Origin: Bacteroidota bacterium
Lineage (GTDB): Bacteria > Bacteroidota > Bacteroidia > Flavobacteriales_F > PHOS-HE28
Assembly (NCBI GenBank): GCA_014584605.1
Contig: JACTMO010000015.1
Location: 37,129-101,128, forward strand
DNA length: 64,000 nucleotides
Reading direction: 5' to 3'
The position numbers and the translations under genes were made by a program. Position 1 is the first letter of the stretch. Each line of letters starts with the position of its first letter. The notes beneath the pieces are model-generated. The model saw nothing but the letters and a program-made list of their open reading frames with translations, ran no database searches and was not told where the DNA came from. Shown one piece after another: positions 17,669 to 26,455 of this stretch.

Positions 17669-18499
17669 ATGCGCGACCTCTTCCGCTTCCTCTTCCGCAT
17701 CCGCAGCACGCTCCTGTTCCTGCTGCTGATGGTCCTGGCCTATGGCTGGGCGCTGGGCGGCAACGAGCACCACCGGTCGCGGGCCATCGGATCGGCCAGC
17801 ACGGCCATCGGCACACTGTATACCTGGCGCACGGAACTCACCGCCTACACCGGCCTGCGCGACGAGAACCAACGGCTGGCCCGCGCCAACGCCGACCTGC
17901 TGATGCGCGGACGCGGCAACTACGCCCCGGTGTCGGCCCGGTTCGTCGCCTTTCACGACACGGTGCAGCAACAGCAGTACGCCTACCTGGCCGCGCGCAC
18001 CGTGAACAGCACCGTGCACAGGCAACGCAACACACTCACGCTGGACAAGGGAAGTCTGGCCGGGGTGGCGCCCGACATGGGCGTGATCGGGGACCACGGC
18101 ATCGTGGGGGTGGTGCGGCAGGTGGGGCCGCACTTCTGTGTGGCGGCCAGCGTGCTCGACCCCGACCTCAACACCAGCGTGCAGCTGAAGCGCAGCGGGC
18201 ACTTCGGACTACTGAGCTGGGACACCGGCGACCCGCGGACCGCCTCGGTGGTGGACATCGCCAAGCACGCCCCGGTGGCCAAGGGCGACACATTGGTGAC
18301 CCGCGGCGGCGACGGCATCTTCCCGGCCGGCATCGACGTGGGCGTGGTCACCGAGGTGATCGACGACCCGGCCAGCAACTACCGCACCATCCGGCTGCTG
18401 CTCACCGAGGACCTGGGCCGCAGCGGCCACGTGTACATCATCAAGGACCTGCATCGTGCGGAGCGCGACACCCTTGAGGCCCGGACCCAAGCCCCATGA
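17669..18499 (+). CDS. mreC: Rod-shape-determining protein MreC
   Basis: 276 residues: a short cytoplasmic start rich in Arg, one transmembrane helix (about 14-30), a coiled-coil region (about 60-80) and the beta-rich periplasmic domain with LDKGSLAGVAPDMGVI and GDTLVTRGGDGIFPAGI, typical of MreC. It links MreB filaments to PBP2 and RodA. Its end overlaps mreD by 4 bp (ATGA). Confidence 0.94.
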   Translation: MRDLFRFLFRIRSTLLFLLLMVLAYGWALGGNEHHRSRAIGSASTAIGTLYTWRTELTAYTGLRDENQRLARANADLLMRGRGNYAPVSARFVAFHDTVQQQQYAYLAARTVNSTVHRQRNTLTLDKGSLAGVAPDMGVIGDHGIVGVVRQVGPHFCVAASVLDPDLNTSVQLKRSGHFGLLSWDTGDPRTASVVDIAKHAPVAKGDTLVTRGGDGIFPAGIDVGVVTEVIDDPASNYRTIRLLLTEDLGRSGHVYIIKDLHRAERDTLEARTQAP

Positions 18500-19020
18500 T
18501 CGCCACGGTCCTCACCAACATCCTTCGCTTCGTGGTGCTCATCGCGCTGCAGGTGATCGTGCTGGACCACCTGGACGTGGCCAACGGCTGGCTGGTGCCC
18601 TACCTGTACGTGGTCTTCCTGCTGATGCTGCCCTTCGAACTGCCGGCGTGGGCCCTCTTGCTGGCCGGCGCCGCCACCGGGGCGCTGATGGACCTGCTGA
18701 GCGCCACCCCCGGCATGCACACCACGGCCTGCCTGGTCATGATGTACGTACGCAGCCCCTGGCAGCGCTTGATCGCACCACGGGAGGGCTACGAGTTCGG
18801 CATGCGGCCCGATGTGGGGCACATGGGCTTTTCCTGGACCCTCACCTACGCCGGGGTGCTGGTGCTGGTCCATCATCTGTGGCTCTTCTTCTTCGAGCTG
18901 CACCGGTTCGACCGGGCCGGAGGAACGTTCCTGCGGGCCCTGGGCAGCGGCGCCTTCACCCTGGTGCTCGTCCTGCTGGCCCAGCTCCTCATACGAAGCG
19001 AACGCCGTGCACGGGCATGA
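18496..19020 (+). CDS. mreD: Rod-shape-determining protein MreD
   Basis: 174 residues, almost wholly hydrophobic with five or so membrane segments. Sequence is weakly conserved in this family; the call rests on membrane topology, length and position between mreC and the PBP2 gene, with ATGA overlaps on both sides. Confidence 0.88.
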   Translation: MIATVLTNILRFVVLIALQVIVLDHLDVANGWLVPYLYVVFLLMLPFELPAWALLLAGAATGALMDLLSATPGMHTTACLVMMYVRSPWQRLIAPREGYEFGMRPDVGHMGFSWTLTYAGVLVLVHHLWLFFFELHRFDRAGGTFLRALGSGAFTLVLVLLAQLLIRSERRARA

Positions 19021-20870
19021 ACTTCGAGGAGCGCAAATACGTCCTCATCGCCGCGGTGGTCCTGATCAGCACGGTGTTCGTGCTGCGTCTGTTCTGGGTG
19101 CAGGTGGTGGACGACCAGTGGAAGGCCGAAGCGGCGAACATCAGCGAGCGCAAGGTCACGGTCTATCCGGCCCGCGGGCTGATCCTGGACCGCAACGGCG
19201 AGCTGCTGGTGGCCAACACACCGGTGTACGACCTGATGGTGGTACCGCGCGAGGTGGCCCCCTTCGACACCTCGGCCTTCTCCGCGCTGGTGGGCGTGGA
19301 CGTGGCCGAGGTGCGGCGCCGCATCGCCGAGGCCGGCCGCTACAGCAGCTACAAGCCATCGGTCTTCGAGAAACAGGTCACCGCCGACCAGTACGCGGCC
19401 ATCGCACCGCACCTTTCCAAGTACAGGGGGTTCTACGGGCAGAGCCGTACGCTGCGCACCTATCCGCAGCGCATTGGCGCCCACATGCTGGGCTACCTCA
19501 GCGAGGTGGACGCCCGCAAGGTGGCGCAGGACCCGTACTACAAGGCGGGCGACGTGATCGGGGTGGGCGGGCTGGAGCAGTACTACGAGAAGGAACTGCG
19601 CGGACAGCGCGGGGTGCGATACGTGGTGGTGGACGTGCACAACAAGGTGCAGGGGGCCTTCCAGGACGGCCGGTACGACACCCTGGCCCACGAAGGGAAA
19701 CACCTGTACACCAGCATCGACGCGCGCATGCAAGCCTATGGCGAACGGCTCATGCGGGGCAAGAAGGGCAGCATCGTCGCGATCGAACCGGCCACGGGCG
19801 AGATCCTGTGCCTGGTGTCCTCGCCCACCTACGACCCCGAGCTGCTCGTGGGCCGGGTGCGCAACGCCAACTACGGGGTGCTGCAGCGCGACAGCCTCAA
19901 GCCGCTCTTCGACCGGGCCTTGCAGGCGCAATACCCGCCCGGCTCCATCTTCAAGCTGGTGCAGGTACTGCTGGCCCTGGAGGACTCGGCCATCACGCCC
20001 AACACCGGCTTCCCGTGCAACAAGGCGCTGGTGGGCTGCCACGGCCACCCCATGGCCGGCAACGTGCAGAGCGCGATCCAGTACTCGTGCAACCCTTACT
20101 TCTACATGGTGTTCAAGCGGCTGATGGAGCTGGGGGACCACAAGGACCGTTTCACGGCCGCTCGCATCAACCTGGACCGGTGGAACCAGGGCATGCACGC
20201 CTTTGGCCTGGGTCAGCGCCCCAAGGTGGACCTGCCCGCGCTCAAGGGCGGCAGCATCCCGGACGCGGCCTTCTATGACCGCATCTACGGGAGGGGCAGC
20301 TGGGCCTTCAGCACCATCTACAGCGTGAGCATCGGGCAGGGCGAGGTGCTGGTGGTGCCCATGCAGATGGCCAACCTGGCGGCCATCTTCGCCAACAAGG
20401 GCTGGTATCGCGACCCGCACGTGGTGCGCGCGGTGGGCAGCCCCGACAGCCTGTTGGCCAGGTGGGAGGAGAAGCACTTCACCGGCGTGGACCCGCGGCT
20501 GTACGACCTGGTGCAGGAGGGCATGCGGCGCGTGGTGAACGAGCCCGGGGGCACGGCGCGCCAGGCGCGCATTCCGGGCATCACCGTGTGCGGCAAGACC
20601 GGCACGGCCGAGAACCCGCATGGACAGGACCACGCGGTGTTCGTGTGCTTCGCGCCCATGGAGCAACCGCGGATCGCCATGGCCGTGTACGTGGAGAACA
20701 GCGGCTTTGGCGGCACCTGGGCCGCGCCCATCGCCAGCCTGCTGATCGAACAATACCTCACCGACAGCATCAGCAGGCCCGACCTGGAGAAGCGCATGCT
20801 GGAGGCCGACCTGATCGCGCAGGAGAAGTTCTTCCGCCGCAAACCCAAGGCTCCCCGCCGCCGCAGATGA
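19017..20870 (+). CDS. mrdA: Penicillin-binding protein 2 (peptidoglycan transpeptidase)
   Basis: 617 residues from MNFEERKYVLIAAVVLIS, whose ATG overlaps the mreD stop. One N-terminal membrane helix (8-26), the PBP dimerisation domain (PARGLILDRNGELLVAN) and the transpeptidase domain follow. The catalytic motifs are intact: SIFK near residue 309, SCN near 356 and KTGTAE near 526. It crosslinks peptidoglycan during elongation with RodA as glycosyltransferase partner. Confidence 0.96.
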   Translation: MNFEERKYVLIAAVVLISTVFVLRLFWVQVVDDQWKAEAANISERKVTVYPARGLILDRNGELLVANTPVYDLMVVPREVAPFDTSAFSALVGVDVAEVRRRIAEAGRYSSYKPSVFEKQVTADQYAAIAPHLSKYRGFYGQSRTLRTYPQRIGAHMLGYLSEVDARKVAQDPYYKAGDVIGVGGLEQYYEKELRGQRGVRYVVVDVHNKVQGAFQDGRYDTLAHEGKHLYTSIDARMQAYGERLMRGKKGSIVAIEPATGEILCLVSSPTYDPELLVGRVRNANYGVLQRDSLKPLFDRALQAQYPPGSIFKLVQVLLALEDSAITPNTGFPCNKALVGCHGHPMAGNVQSAIQYSCNPYFYMVFKRLMELGDHKDRFTAARINLDRWNQGMHAFGLGQRPKVDLPALKGGSIPDAAFYDRIYGRGSWAFSTIYSVSIGQGEVLVVPMQMANLAAIFANKGWYRDPHVVRAVGSPDSLLARWEEKHFTGVDPRLYDLVQEGMRRVVNEPGGTARQARIPGITVCGKTGTAENPHGQDHAVFVCFAPMEQPRIAMAVYVENSGFGGTWAAPIASLLIEQYLTDSISRPDLEKRMLEADLIAQEKFFRRKPKAPRRRR

Positions 20871-22189
20871 GCACGCCCCGCGACCGCATCACGGCACACC
20901 TGGACCCGGTGCTGGTGTTCCTGTACCTGGTGCTGATGGGCGCCGGCTGGGCCAACATCTACTCCGCGGCCTACGATCCGGAGCATCCCGGCCTCTTCGA
21001 CCAGGCCATGGAATATGGCCGCCAGAGCGTGTGGATCGTGGCCAGCCTGGTGCTGGGCGCCGGCATCCTGCTGGTGCAGGGCCGCTTCTTCCGCGACCTG
21101 GCCTGGGGCATCTACGCCGCCGTGCTCGTGCTGCTCGCGCTGGTGCTGCTGGTGGGCAAGGAGGTCAACGGGGCCAAGGCCTGGTTCGGGGTGGGCAGCT
21201 TCGGCATCCAGCCTGCCGAGTTCGCCAAGTTCGCCACCAGCCTGGCCCTCTCGCGCTACCTCAGCGGCCTGAAGGCCCTGGCCGACCTCCGTTCACGGGC
21301 CGTCGCCACCCTGCTGATCCTTGCCCCGGTGGCGCTGATCATGCTGCAACCCGATACGGGCACCGCGCTGGTCTCGGGCGCCTTCATCCTGGTGCTCTAT
21401 CGCGAAGGGCTCTCGGGCAACATCCTGCTCATCGCCATCGTGGCCGCCGTGCTGAGCGTGCTGGCGCTGATCCTCAAGGAGAGCAGCTTCGGGCTGCCCT
21501 TCACCGAGCTGCGGCTGGGCGGACAGTACTTCCTGATGGCCCTCATCGCCCTCTTCGCCCTGCTGGCCTTCTGGGCCGTGCGCAACCTGGTGGTCAGGCG
21601 CTATCGCAAGCGCTTCTACGGCCTGATCCTGTTCGCCCTGCTGGGCAGCATCGGCTTCATCAGCAGTGTGGACCACCTGGTGAGCGGGCTCGCCCAGCAC
21701 CAGCGCGACCGCATCCTCGTGATGCTCGGCCAGATGGAGGACCCCCAGGGATTGGGCTACAACGTGAAACAGAGCCAGACGGCGATCGGCAGCGGCGGTT
21801 TCACCGGCAAGGGCTACCTGAAAGGCACGCTGACCAAGTACAAGTACGTGCCCATGCAAAGCACCGACTTCATCTTCTGCACCGTGGGCGAGGAATGGGG
21901 CTTCCTGGGCACCACCGTGGTGGTCCTGCTGTTCACGCTCCTCATCCTGCGGTGCATCCAGATCAGCGACCGGCAGCGGTCCCGCTTCACACGGATCTAT
22001 GCCTATTGCGTGGCGTGCGTCTTCTTCATGCACCTGATGATCAACGTGGGCATGACCATCGGGCTGGCCCCGGTGATCGGCATCCCGCTGCCCTTCTTCA
22101 GCTACGGCGGCAGCTCCCTGATCGGCTTCACCGTTCTGCTGGGGATCCTGGTGCGCATGGACGCCGAACGGCTGACCCAACTGCGTTGA
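20867..22189 (+). CDS. rodA: SEDS peptidoglycan glycosyltransferase RodA
   Basis: 440 residues with ten or so membrane segments. The ATG overlaps the mrdA stop (ATGA). SEDS signatures are VNGAKAWFGVGSFGIQPAEF, LQPDTGTAL and near the C terminus IGIPLPFFSYGGSSLIGF. It polymerises lipid II during elongation. A strong hairpin follows its stop. Confidence 0.95.
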   Translation: MSTPRDRITAHLDPVLVFLYLVLMGAGWANIYSAAYDPEHPGLFDQAMEYGRQSVWIVASLVLGAGILLVQGRFFRDLAWGIYAAVLVLLALVLLVGKEVNGAKAWFGVGSFGIQPAEFAKFATSLALSRYLSGLKALADLRSRAVATLLILAPVALIMLQPDTGTALVSGAFILVLYREGLSGNILLIAIVAAVLSVLALILKESSFGLPFTELRLGGQYFLMALIALFALLAFWAVRNLVVRRYRKRFYGLILFALLGSIGFISSVDHLVSGLAQHQRDRILVMLGQMEDPQGLGYNVKQSQTAIGSGGFTGKGYLKGTLTKYKYVPMQSTDFIFCTVGEEWGFLGTTVVVLLFTLLILRCIQISDRQRSRFTRIYAYCVACVFFMHLMINVGMTIGLAPVIGIPLPFFSYGGSSLIGFTVLLGILVRMDAERLTQLR

Positions 22190-22191
22190 AC

Positions 22192-22224
22192 GACCGGAGG
22201 CGGGCCGATGGCCCGCCTCCGGTC
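22192..22224. terminator. Bidirectional terminator-like hairpin between rodA and the PpiD-like gene
   Basis: A perfect 15-bp inverted repeat (22192-22206 with 22210-22224, arms GACCGGAGGCGGGCC and its complement) with a 3-nt loop sits between two convergent stop codons. There is no T-run on either side, so it may act with Rho or as a 3'-end stabiliser. Confidence 0.65.
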
Positions 22225-22243
22225 ACGCAGCGCCTGGTGGCGA

Positions 22244-24328
22244 TCAGTAGAACTTGCTGCGGTCGTCCACCACCTGGGCGGCCTCGCGCAGGGCGGTGAA
22301 GAGGCTGCCCTCGGCGCGGCCCTGCGTGCGCTGGAGCAATCCACTGCGTTCGGCGTTCACATCGGCTAGCTCGGGGGCCGGGGTCAGGGTGGTCATGTTC
22401 ACCATGTACACCCCGATGTCGCCCTTGAGCGGCCCACGGGTCTCGCCGGCGGGGATGGCGAAGATGCTGCCGATGACCTCGCTCTCGTTGAAGCCGCCGG
22501 GGATGCTGGTGGCATTGAAGGCCAGGTCGGTGGCGTTCTGCACGGCGCCGCCCAGCTCGCCCGCCAGGGCGTTCAGGTCGGTCTTGCCGGTCATCCGGGC
22601 CATCCATGCCTCGGCCTTCTTCTCCTTCACGGCCTCGCGCGTGAAGGTCTCGCGAACATCCTCCAGCTGCGGCCGTCCCTGGGTCCGCACCTTGCGCAGC
22701 AGGGCCACCACGTAGCTCTCGCCGACCTCGATGGGTTCGCTGACCTTGCCCACATCGGCACGGTTCACCCAGCTGATCAGGCTGAAGGGTTCCTGCAGAC
22801 CGGGCACGAAACGCTGGTCGGCGCGCAGTTCGTCCACGTTCATGAACTTCAGGCCACGGCGTTCGGCGGCCGCCTTCATGCTGTCGGGGCTGGCGTGGTT
22901 GAGGCTGAACTCGTTCGCCGTCTTGTACACCTCCTTGAAGGTGGCGGGCAGCGGTTTGATACGGCGCGAGAGGCTCACCACCCGGCGCTCGTCGCGCTCG
23001 CGCTGACCCAGCACCTCCACGATGTGGAAGCCGTAGGTGGTCTTGGCGATGGTGATGGCACCGACCTTCTCGTCGAAGCTGGCCTTGGTGAACTCGGGCA
23101 CCATGCGGGTGCGGTCGAACCACTCGTAGACCCCGCCGTTGGGCACGCTGCCGGGGTCCTCGCTGTACTTCTTGACCAGGTCCTCGAACACGCCCTTGTT
23201 GCGCTTGACGGCGGCGAGCACGCTGTCGGCGCGCTGTTTCACCTCCTCCTCGGGCTTGCCGCTCTGGGTGCTGAGCAGGATGTGCCGCACGCGGGCCTCC
23301 TCCACCTTGGCCAGCTCCTTCACCTTCACGAGCTTGAAGTTCTGACCCTCGCGGAAGGGCCCCACCACGGTGCCCACGGCTGCGGCCTGGATGAGGCTGT
23401 CGTTGAGGGCGTCGGCCGTGCCCGGGCTGTACGGAGTCACCGCGTAGCTGCGGTCCTCGCTGTTGGCGACGATGAACAGGGAATCGTTGGCGGCGCCCTC
23501 CATGTCGGGCTTCAGGGCGGCCAGCTCGGTGCGCAGTTGCTCGATGTCGGCAGCGGTGGCCGTCACAGGGAAGGTCACGTAGTCGAAGGCCCGCGAAGGC
23601 TTCTGTGCGTACCGCTTGTCGTCCTTGTGCGCCTCGTAGTACCGGTTGAGCTCCTGCTCGTTTACCGTGTAGAGGCTGTCGGGCTCACTGTCGAAGCGCT
23701 TGGCCACGAAGTTGAACGAGGCCTTGGCATTGCGCTGCATGTGATCGTCCTTCACCTGGGCGGCGTTGACGAACACGCTCTTGCGCACAAGGTTGTTGTA
23801 CTTGGTGATGAGGCGGTTGGTGATGATGCGCCGCTTCTGGATCTCGTGATAGACCGGGGCGTTGGTCTGCACGCTCTCGAAATACTGCCGCAGGGCCTCC
23901 TTGTTGGGCTGCCCATCCGGACCCTGGAAGTTGGGGTTGCCCTTGAACTCGGCCAGCAGGTTGTTGCCGAAACGGATGTCGTCGTACTCCTCCTTGCTCA
24001 GGGTGCTGCCGAAGCCGGCCTCCTCGGCGTTGCGCAGCAGGGTGTGCTCGCGCACCACCTCCTGCCAGACGCTGTTGCGCACCTGTTCGGTCATCTGGCC
24101 GTCCACGGTCTGGCCGAAGTCGTTGCGGTAGCTGTCCAGCTCGTCGCTGACGCGCTTCTCGAACTGGACCAGGGGGATCTCCTCGCCGTTGATGCTGCCC
24201 ACGGCCTGGTCGTTGACGTTGCTGCCGCGGTTGCTGAAGAGGTCCGTCAGGATGAAGGCCACCATGGCGCCGCCCACCAGGACGAGGAGGAGGCCGCTGC
24301 GCTCACGGATCTTGCCGATGACTGCCAT
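22244..24328 (-). CDS. PpiD/SurA-like periplasmic peptidyl-prolyl isomerase
   Basis: 694 residues starting MAVIGKIRERSGLLLVLVGG, with one N-terminal membrane anchor (about 12-32) and a long SurA_N-like helical region. A parvulin PpiC domain lies at about residues 345-440 (RVRHILLST ... GFHIVEVLGQ) and a second, divergent foldase region follows. It assists folding of outer-membrane proteins in the periplasm. It is last of the minus-strand envelope cluster that begins with coaX, and has its own -7 element. Confidence 0.9.
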   Translation of the reverse strand: MAVIGKIRERSGLLLVLVGGAMVAFILTDLFSNRGSNVNDQAVGSINGEEIPLVQFEKRVSDELDSYRNDFGQTVDGQMTEQVRNSVWQEVVREHTLLRNAEEAGFGSTLSKEEYDDIRFGNNLLAEFKGNPNFQGPDGQPNKEALRQYFESVQTNAPVYHEIQKRRIITNRLITKYNNLVRKSVFVNAAQVKDDHMQRNAKASFNFVAKRFDSEPDSLYTVNEQELNRYYEAHKDDKRYAQKPSRAFDYVTFPVTATAADIEQLRTELAALKPDMEGAANDSLFIVANSEDRSYAVTPYSPGTADALNDSLIQAAAVGTVVGPFREGQNFKLVKVKELAKVEEARVRHILLSTQSGKPEEEVKQRADSVLAAVKRNKGVFEDLVKKYSEDPGSVPNGGVYEWFDRTRMVPEFTKASFDEKVGAITIAKTTYGFHIVEVLGQRERDERRVVSLSRRIKPLPATFKEVYKTANEFSLNHASPDSMKAAAERRGLKFMNVDELRADQRFVPGLQEPFSLISWVNRADVGKVSEPIEVGESYVVALLRKVRTQGRPQLEDVRETFTREAVKEKKAEAWMARMTGKTDLNALAGELGGAVQNATDLAFNATSIPGGFNESEVIGSIFAIPAGETRGPLKGDIGVYMVNMTTLTPAPELADVNAERSGLLQRTQGRAEGSLFTALREAAQVVDDRSKFY

Positions 24329-24350
24329 GGGTGCTCTGTTGAAAGGGGTG

Positions 24351-24358
24351 CAAATATA
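24351..24358 (-). promoter_or_regulatory. -7 element of the PpiD-like gene
   Basis: TATATTTG on the minus strand, a full match to TAnnTTTG, 22 bp before the start codon. Confidence 0.6.
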
Positions 24359-24370
24359 GGAGGCTGGTCC

Positions 24371-25648
24371 TTAGGGGATGTAGCCCTTGGCGGGGTCGGT
24401 GACCAGCAGGCGCACCAGGTCGATCCGGCTGTGGTCCACCTGGGCCACGGTGAAGCGGAAGGGACCGAGGTCGATCACCCGACCCTGCTCGGGCAATGAG
24501 CCGGTGTGGTGCAGCAACAGGCCCGCCAAGGTGTCGTAGTGGTCGCTGCGCGGCAGGGCCAGGCGATGGGCCGAGACCAGGTGCTCCACCTCGGTGCGCG
24601 CGCTGAACAGGAACTCGTGCTCACCCACGCGCTCCTCCACCTCCTGTCCGATGTCGTGCTCGTCCTCGATGTCGCCCACGATGGTCTCCACGACATCCTC
24701 GATGGTGAGCAGTCCGGCCGTGCCACCGAACTCGTCCACCACCACGGCCACATGGCCGCGCTGGCGGGTGAACTTGCGCAGCACCTCATCGGCGGGCATG
24801 GTCCCCGGGATGTGATCCACCGGGCGCAGCACGGAACGGATGGTGCGGGGCCTGCGGAACAGTTCATGGCCATGGACGTAGCCGATGATGTTGTCGATGC
24901 TGTCCCTGTACACCAGCAGCTTGCTGAGCCCGGTTTCCACGAAACGCCGGTGCAGGGCCTCGATGGGTTCCTCCACGCCGATGGCCTCCACCTCTGCGCG
25001 GGGCACCATGAGGTCGCGAGCCTTTGTAGCGCTGAGGCTCAACGTGTTACGGAAATATTCCACCTCGGCGTCCAGCGCCTCGGAACGCGGGGCCTGGGTC
25101 TCCAGGCTGCGCAGGAACTCATCAAGGTCCACCCGGCCGATGGTGGGCCGGACGGCCTGGCCCCGCATCCCGAACAGGCCAAGGAGGCCCTGGCTCGCGG
25201 CGGTGAGCAGCAGCACCACAGGGCGAAAAAGGAGGTAGAGCGCGCGCAAGGGCAGGGCGAACAAGGCCAGGCCATGGTCGGGGTCGGTCCGGAAAAGGGC
25301 CCGGGGCAGGAACTCCCCCAGGATGAGCACGATCAGGGTGCACAAGCCGGTTTGCGCCACAAGCACGAAGAGCCCATCGGGGTACAGGCCACGGAGCCAC
25401 GGGCCCATGGCCTTGGCGGCCACCAGGCCGAAGACCACCTGGGCCAGGGTGCTGCCCACCAGGAGGGCACCGGATACCCGGGCCTGCCGGTCGAGCAAGG
25501 GGGCCACCAAGGCCGCCCACCAGTCCCCCTCCTTGCGCCGCAGTTCGATGTACAGTCTGTTGCCCGTTGCGAAGGCGACCTCGAGCCCGGCGCAAAGGGC
25601 GGCCACCAGCAGGCTGGCAACGATAAGCACGATGTCGGCCGTGGCCAT
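24371..25648 (-). CDS. CNNM/CorC family transporter-like protein (hemolysin family, CBS domains)
   Basis: 425 residues from MATADIVLIVASLLVAALC. An N-terminal DUF21/CNNM membrane domain (about 1-150) is followed by a CBS pair starting near MVPRAEVEAIGV (216), with the typical DEFGGTAGLLTIEDVVE, and a CorC_HlyC domain at the end (340-425). Family members act in Mg2+/Co2+ homeostasis; GldE of gliding bacteria is a relative, but gldE normally lies in another context. The neighbours lptC and the PpiD-like gene give the usual order of this cluster. Confidence 0.88.
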   Translation of the reverse strand: MATADIVLIVASLLVAALCAGLEVAFATGNRLYIELRRKEGDWWAALVAPLLDRQARVSGALLVGSTLAQVVFGLVAAKAMGPWLRGLYPDGLFVLVAQTGLCTLIVLILGEFLPRALFRTDPDHGLALFALPLRALYLLFRPVVLLLTAASQGLLGLFGMRGQAVRPTIGRVDLDEFLRSLETQAPRSEALDAEVEYFRNTLSLSATKARDLMVPRAEVEAIGVEEPIEALHRRFVETGLSKLLVYRDSIDNIIGYVHGHELFRRPRTIRSVLRPVDHIPGTMPADEVLRKFTRQRGHVAVVVDEFGGTAGLLTIEDVVETIVGDIEDEHDIGQEVEERVGEHEFLFSARTEVEHLVSAHRLALPRSDHYDTLAGLLLHHTGSLPEQGRVIDLGPFRFTVAQVDHSRIDLVRLLVTDPAKGYIP

Positions 25649-25656
25649 GGCCGCGC

Positions 25657-25866
25657 CTAAGCCTTGCGGGCCCGGTCGTCCAGGGCCTCCAGCTTGCCGC
25701 GCATCATTCTGCGCATGCCCCACATGGCTGCGGCGATCACCGGGAACCACAGCCAGCGGGCGCCTTCCGCCCAACCGTTCACGGCGATGCTCCACACCGC
25801 GGCCAGGGCCGTACCGATGGCCACGGCGAGCCAGAAGTGCTCCATGAAGCGATGGACCTTGCGCAC
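25657..25866 (-). CDS. Small two-helix membrane protein between lptC and the CNNM gene
   Basis: 69 residues from a GTG start, or 62 from an ATG at 25845. The GTG start gives VRKVHRFMEHFWLAVAIG, whose basic-then-aromatic start resembles the small proteins found at this place in other Bacteroidota. Two hydrophobic segments (about 11-27 and 36-52) and a basic C terminus. It starts 4 bp after the lptC stop. Function unknown. Confidence 0.65.
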   Translation of the reverse strand: MRKVHRFMEHFWLAVAIGTALAAVWSIAVNGWAEGARWLWFPVIAAAMWGMRRMMRGKLEALDDRARKA

Positions 25867-25870
25867 GGTG

Positions 25871-26455
25871 TCAGTGGGCGTTGGTGGCGAAGGTATCACC
25901 CGTGGCGACATGGAAGGTGCCCGTGATCCGCTTGACCGTGTAGCGGCTGAAGTCCTCGTTGGCCTCCAGGCCCACGCCGTGGATGACGTCGGCACGGCGG
26001 GCGATGCGCACCGGGCGGTCGGTATGCACCCGGCCGCTGTCGCGGTCCCACACCAGGTGCTCGGTCTCCAGGCGCTCGCCCCGGGGGTTGGTGAACACCA
26101 CGTTCTCGCTCACCTCCATGCGGTCGATCGCGGGCAGGATGGTGCCCCTGCGTGCGGTGAGCACGCTTCCGGGCTGGCCGGTGCGGTCGAAGAAGACCAG
26201 TTCGACCCCCTCGCTCAGCTCGGTGCGGCGCCGTTCCGGGGCCAGGTGCTCGGCGATGCGCCCGGCGCGGAGCCTGTTCTGCAGGCGTCCGCTGTCGCTG
26301 TACAGGTACACGGCATCGCCGGTCACCCGGTCCGGGGCATCGGCCGGCAATTCCACGGCCGCCACGCGGTCCAGGTCGTTGGTGCACGCCAGCAACCCCG
26401 CGCCGAACAGGGCGAGGGCGAACCAGGGCAGGGGTCCGCCGGTGCGGCAGCTCAT
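25871..26455 (-). CDS. lptC: LPS export protein LptC
   Basis: 194 residues with a lipoprotein-type signal ending LLAC (near residue 24), then the LptC beta-jellyroll (VYLYSDSGRLQNRLRA; LTARRGTILPAIDRMEV; TEHLVWDRDSGRVHTDRPV). LptC carries LPS from the inner-membrane LptBFG complex to LptA. A lipobox rather than a transmembrane anchor is common for this protein in Bacteroidota. Its start overlaps the stop of the outer-membrane protein gene. Confidence 0.87.
   Translation of the reverse strand: MSCRTGGPLPWFALALFGAGLLACTNDLDRVAAVELPADAPDRVTGDAVYLYSDSGRLQNRLRAGRIAEHLAPERRRTELSEGVELVFFDRTGQPGSVLTARRGTILPAIDRMEVSENVVFTNPRGERLETEHLVWDRDSGRVHTDRPVRIARRADVIHGVGLEANEDFSRYTVKRITGTFHVATGDTFATNAH

Noticed and set aside
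15006..17816. Long minus-strand open frame opposite purH and mreB
   Set aside because: Low-complexity product spanning two unrelated, well-recognised genes; an antisense shadow.
24371..25648. gldE (gliding motility protein)
   Set aside because: The fold is shared, but context (lptC, PpiD-like gene) is that of the general CNNM/CorC gene, not of gldE.
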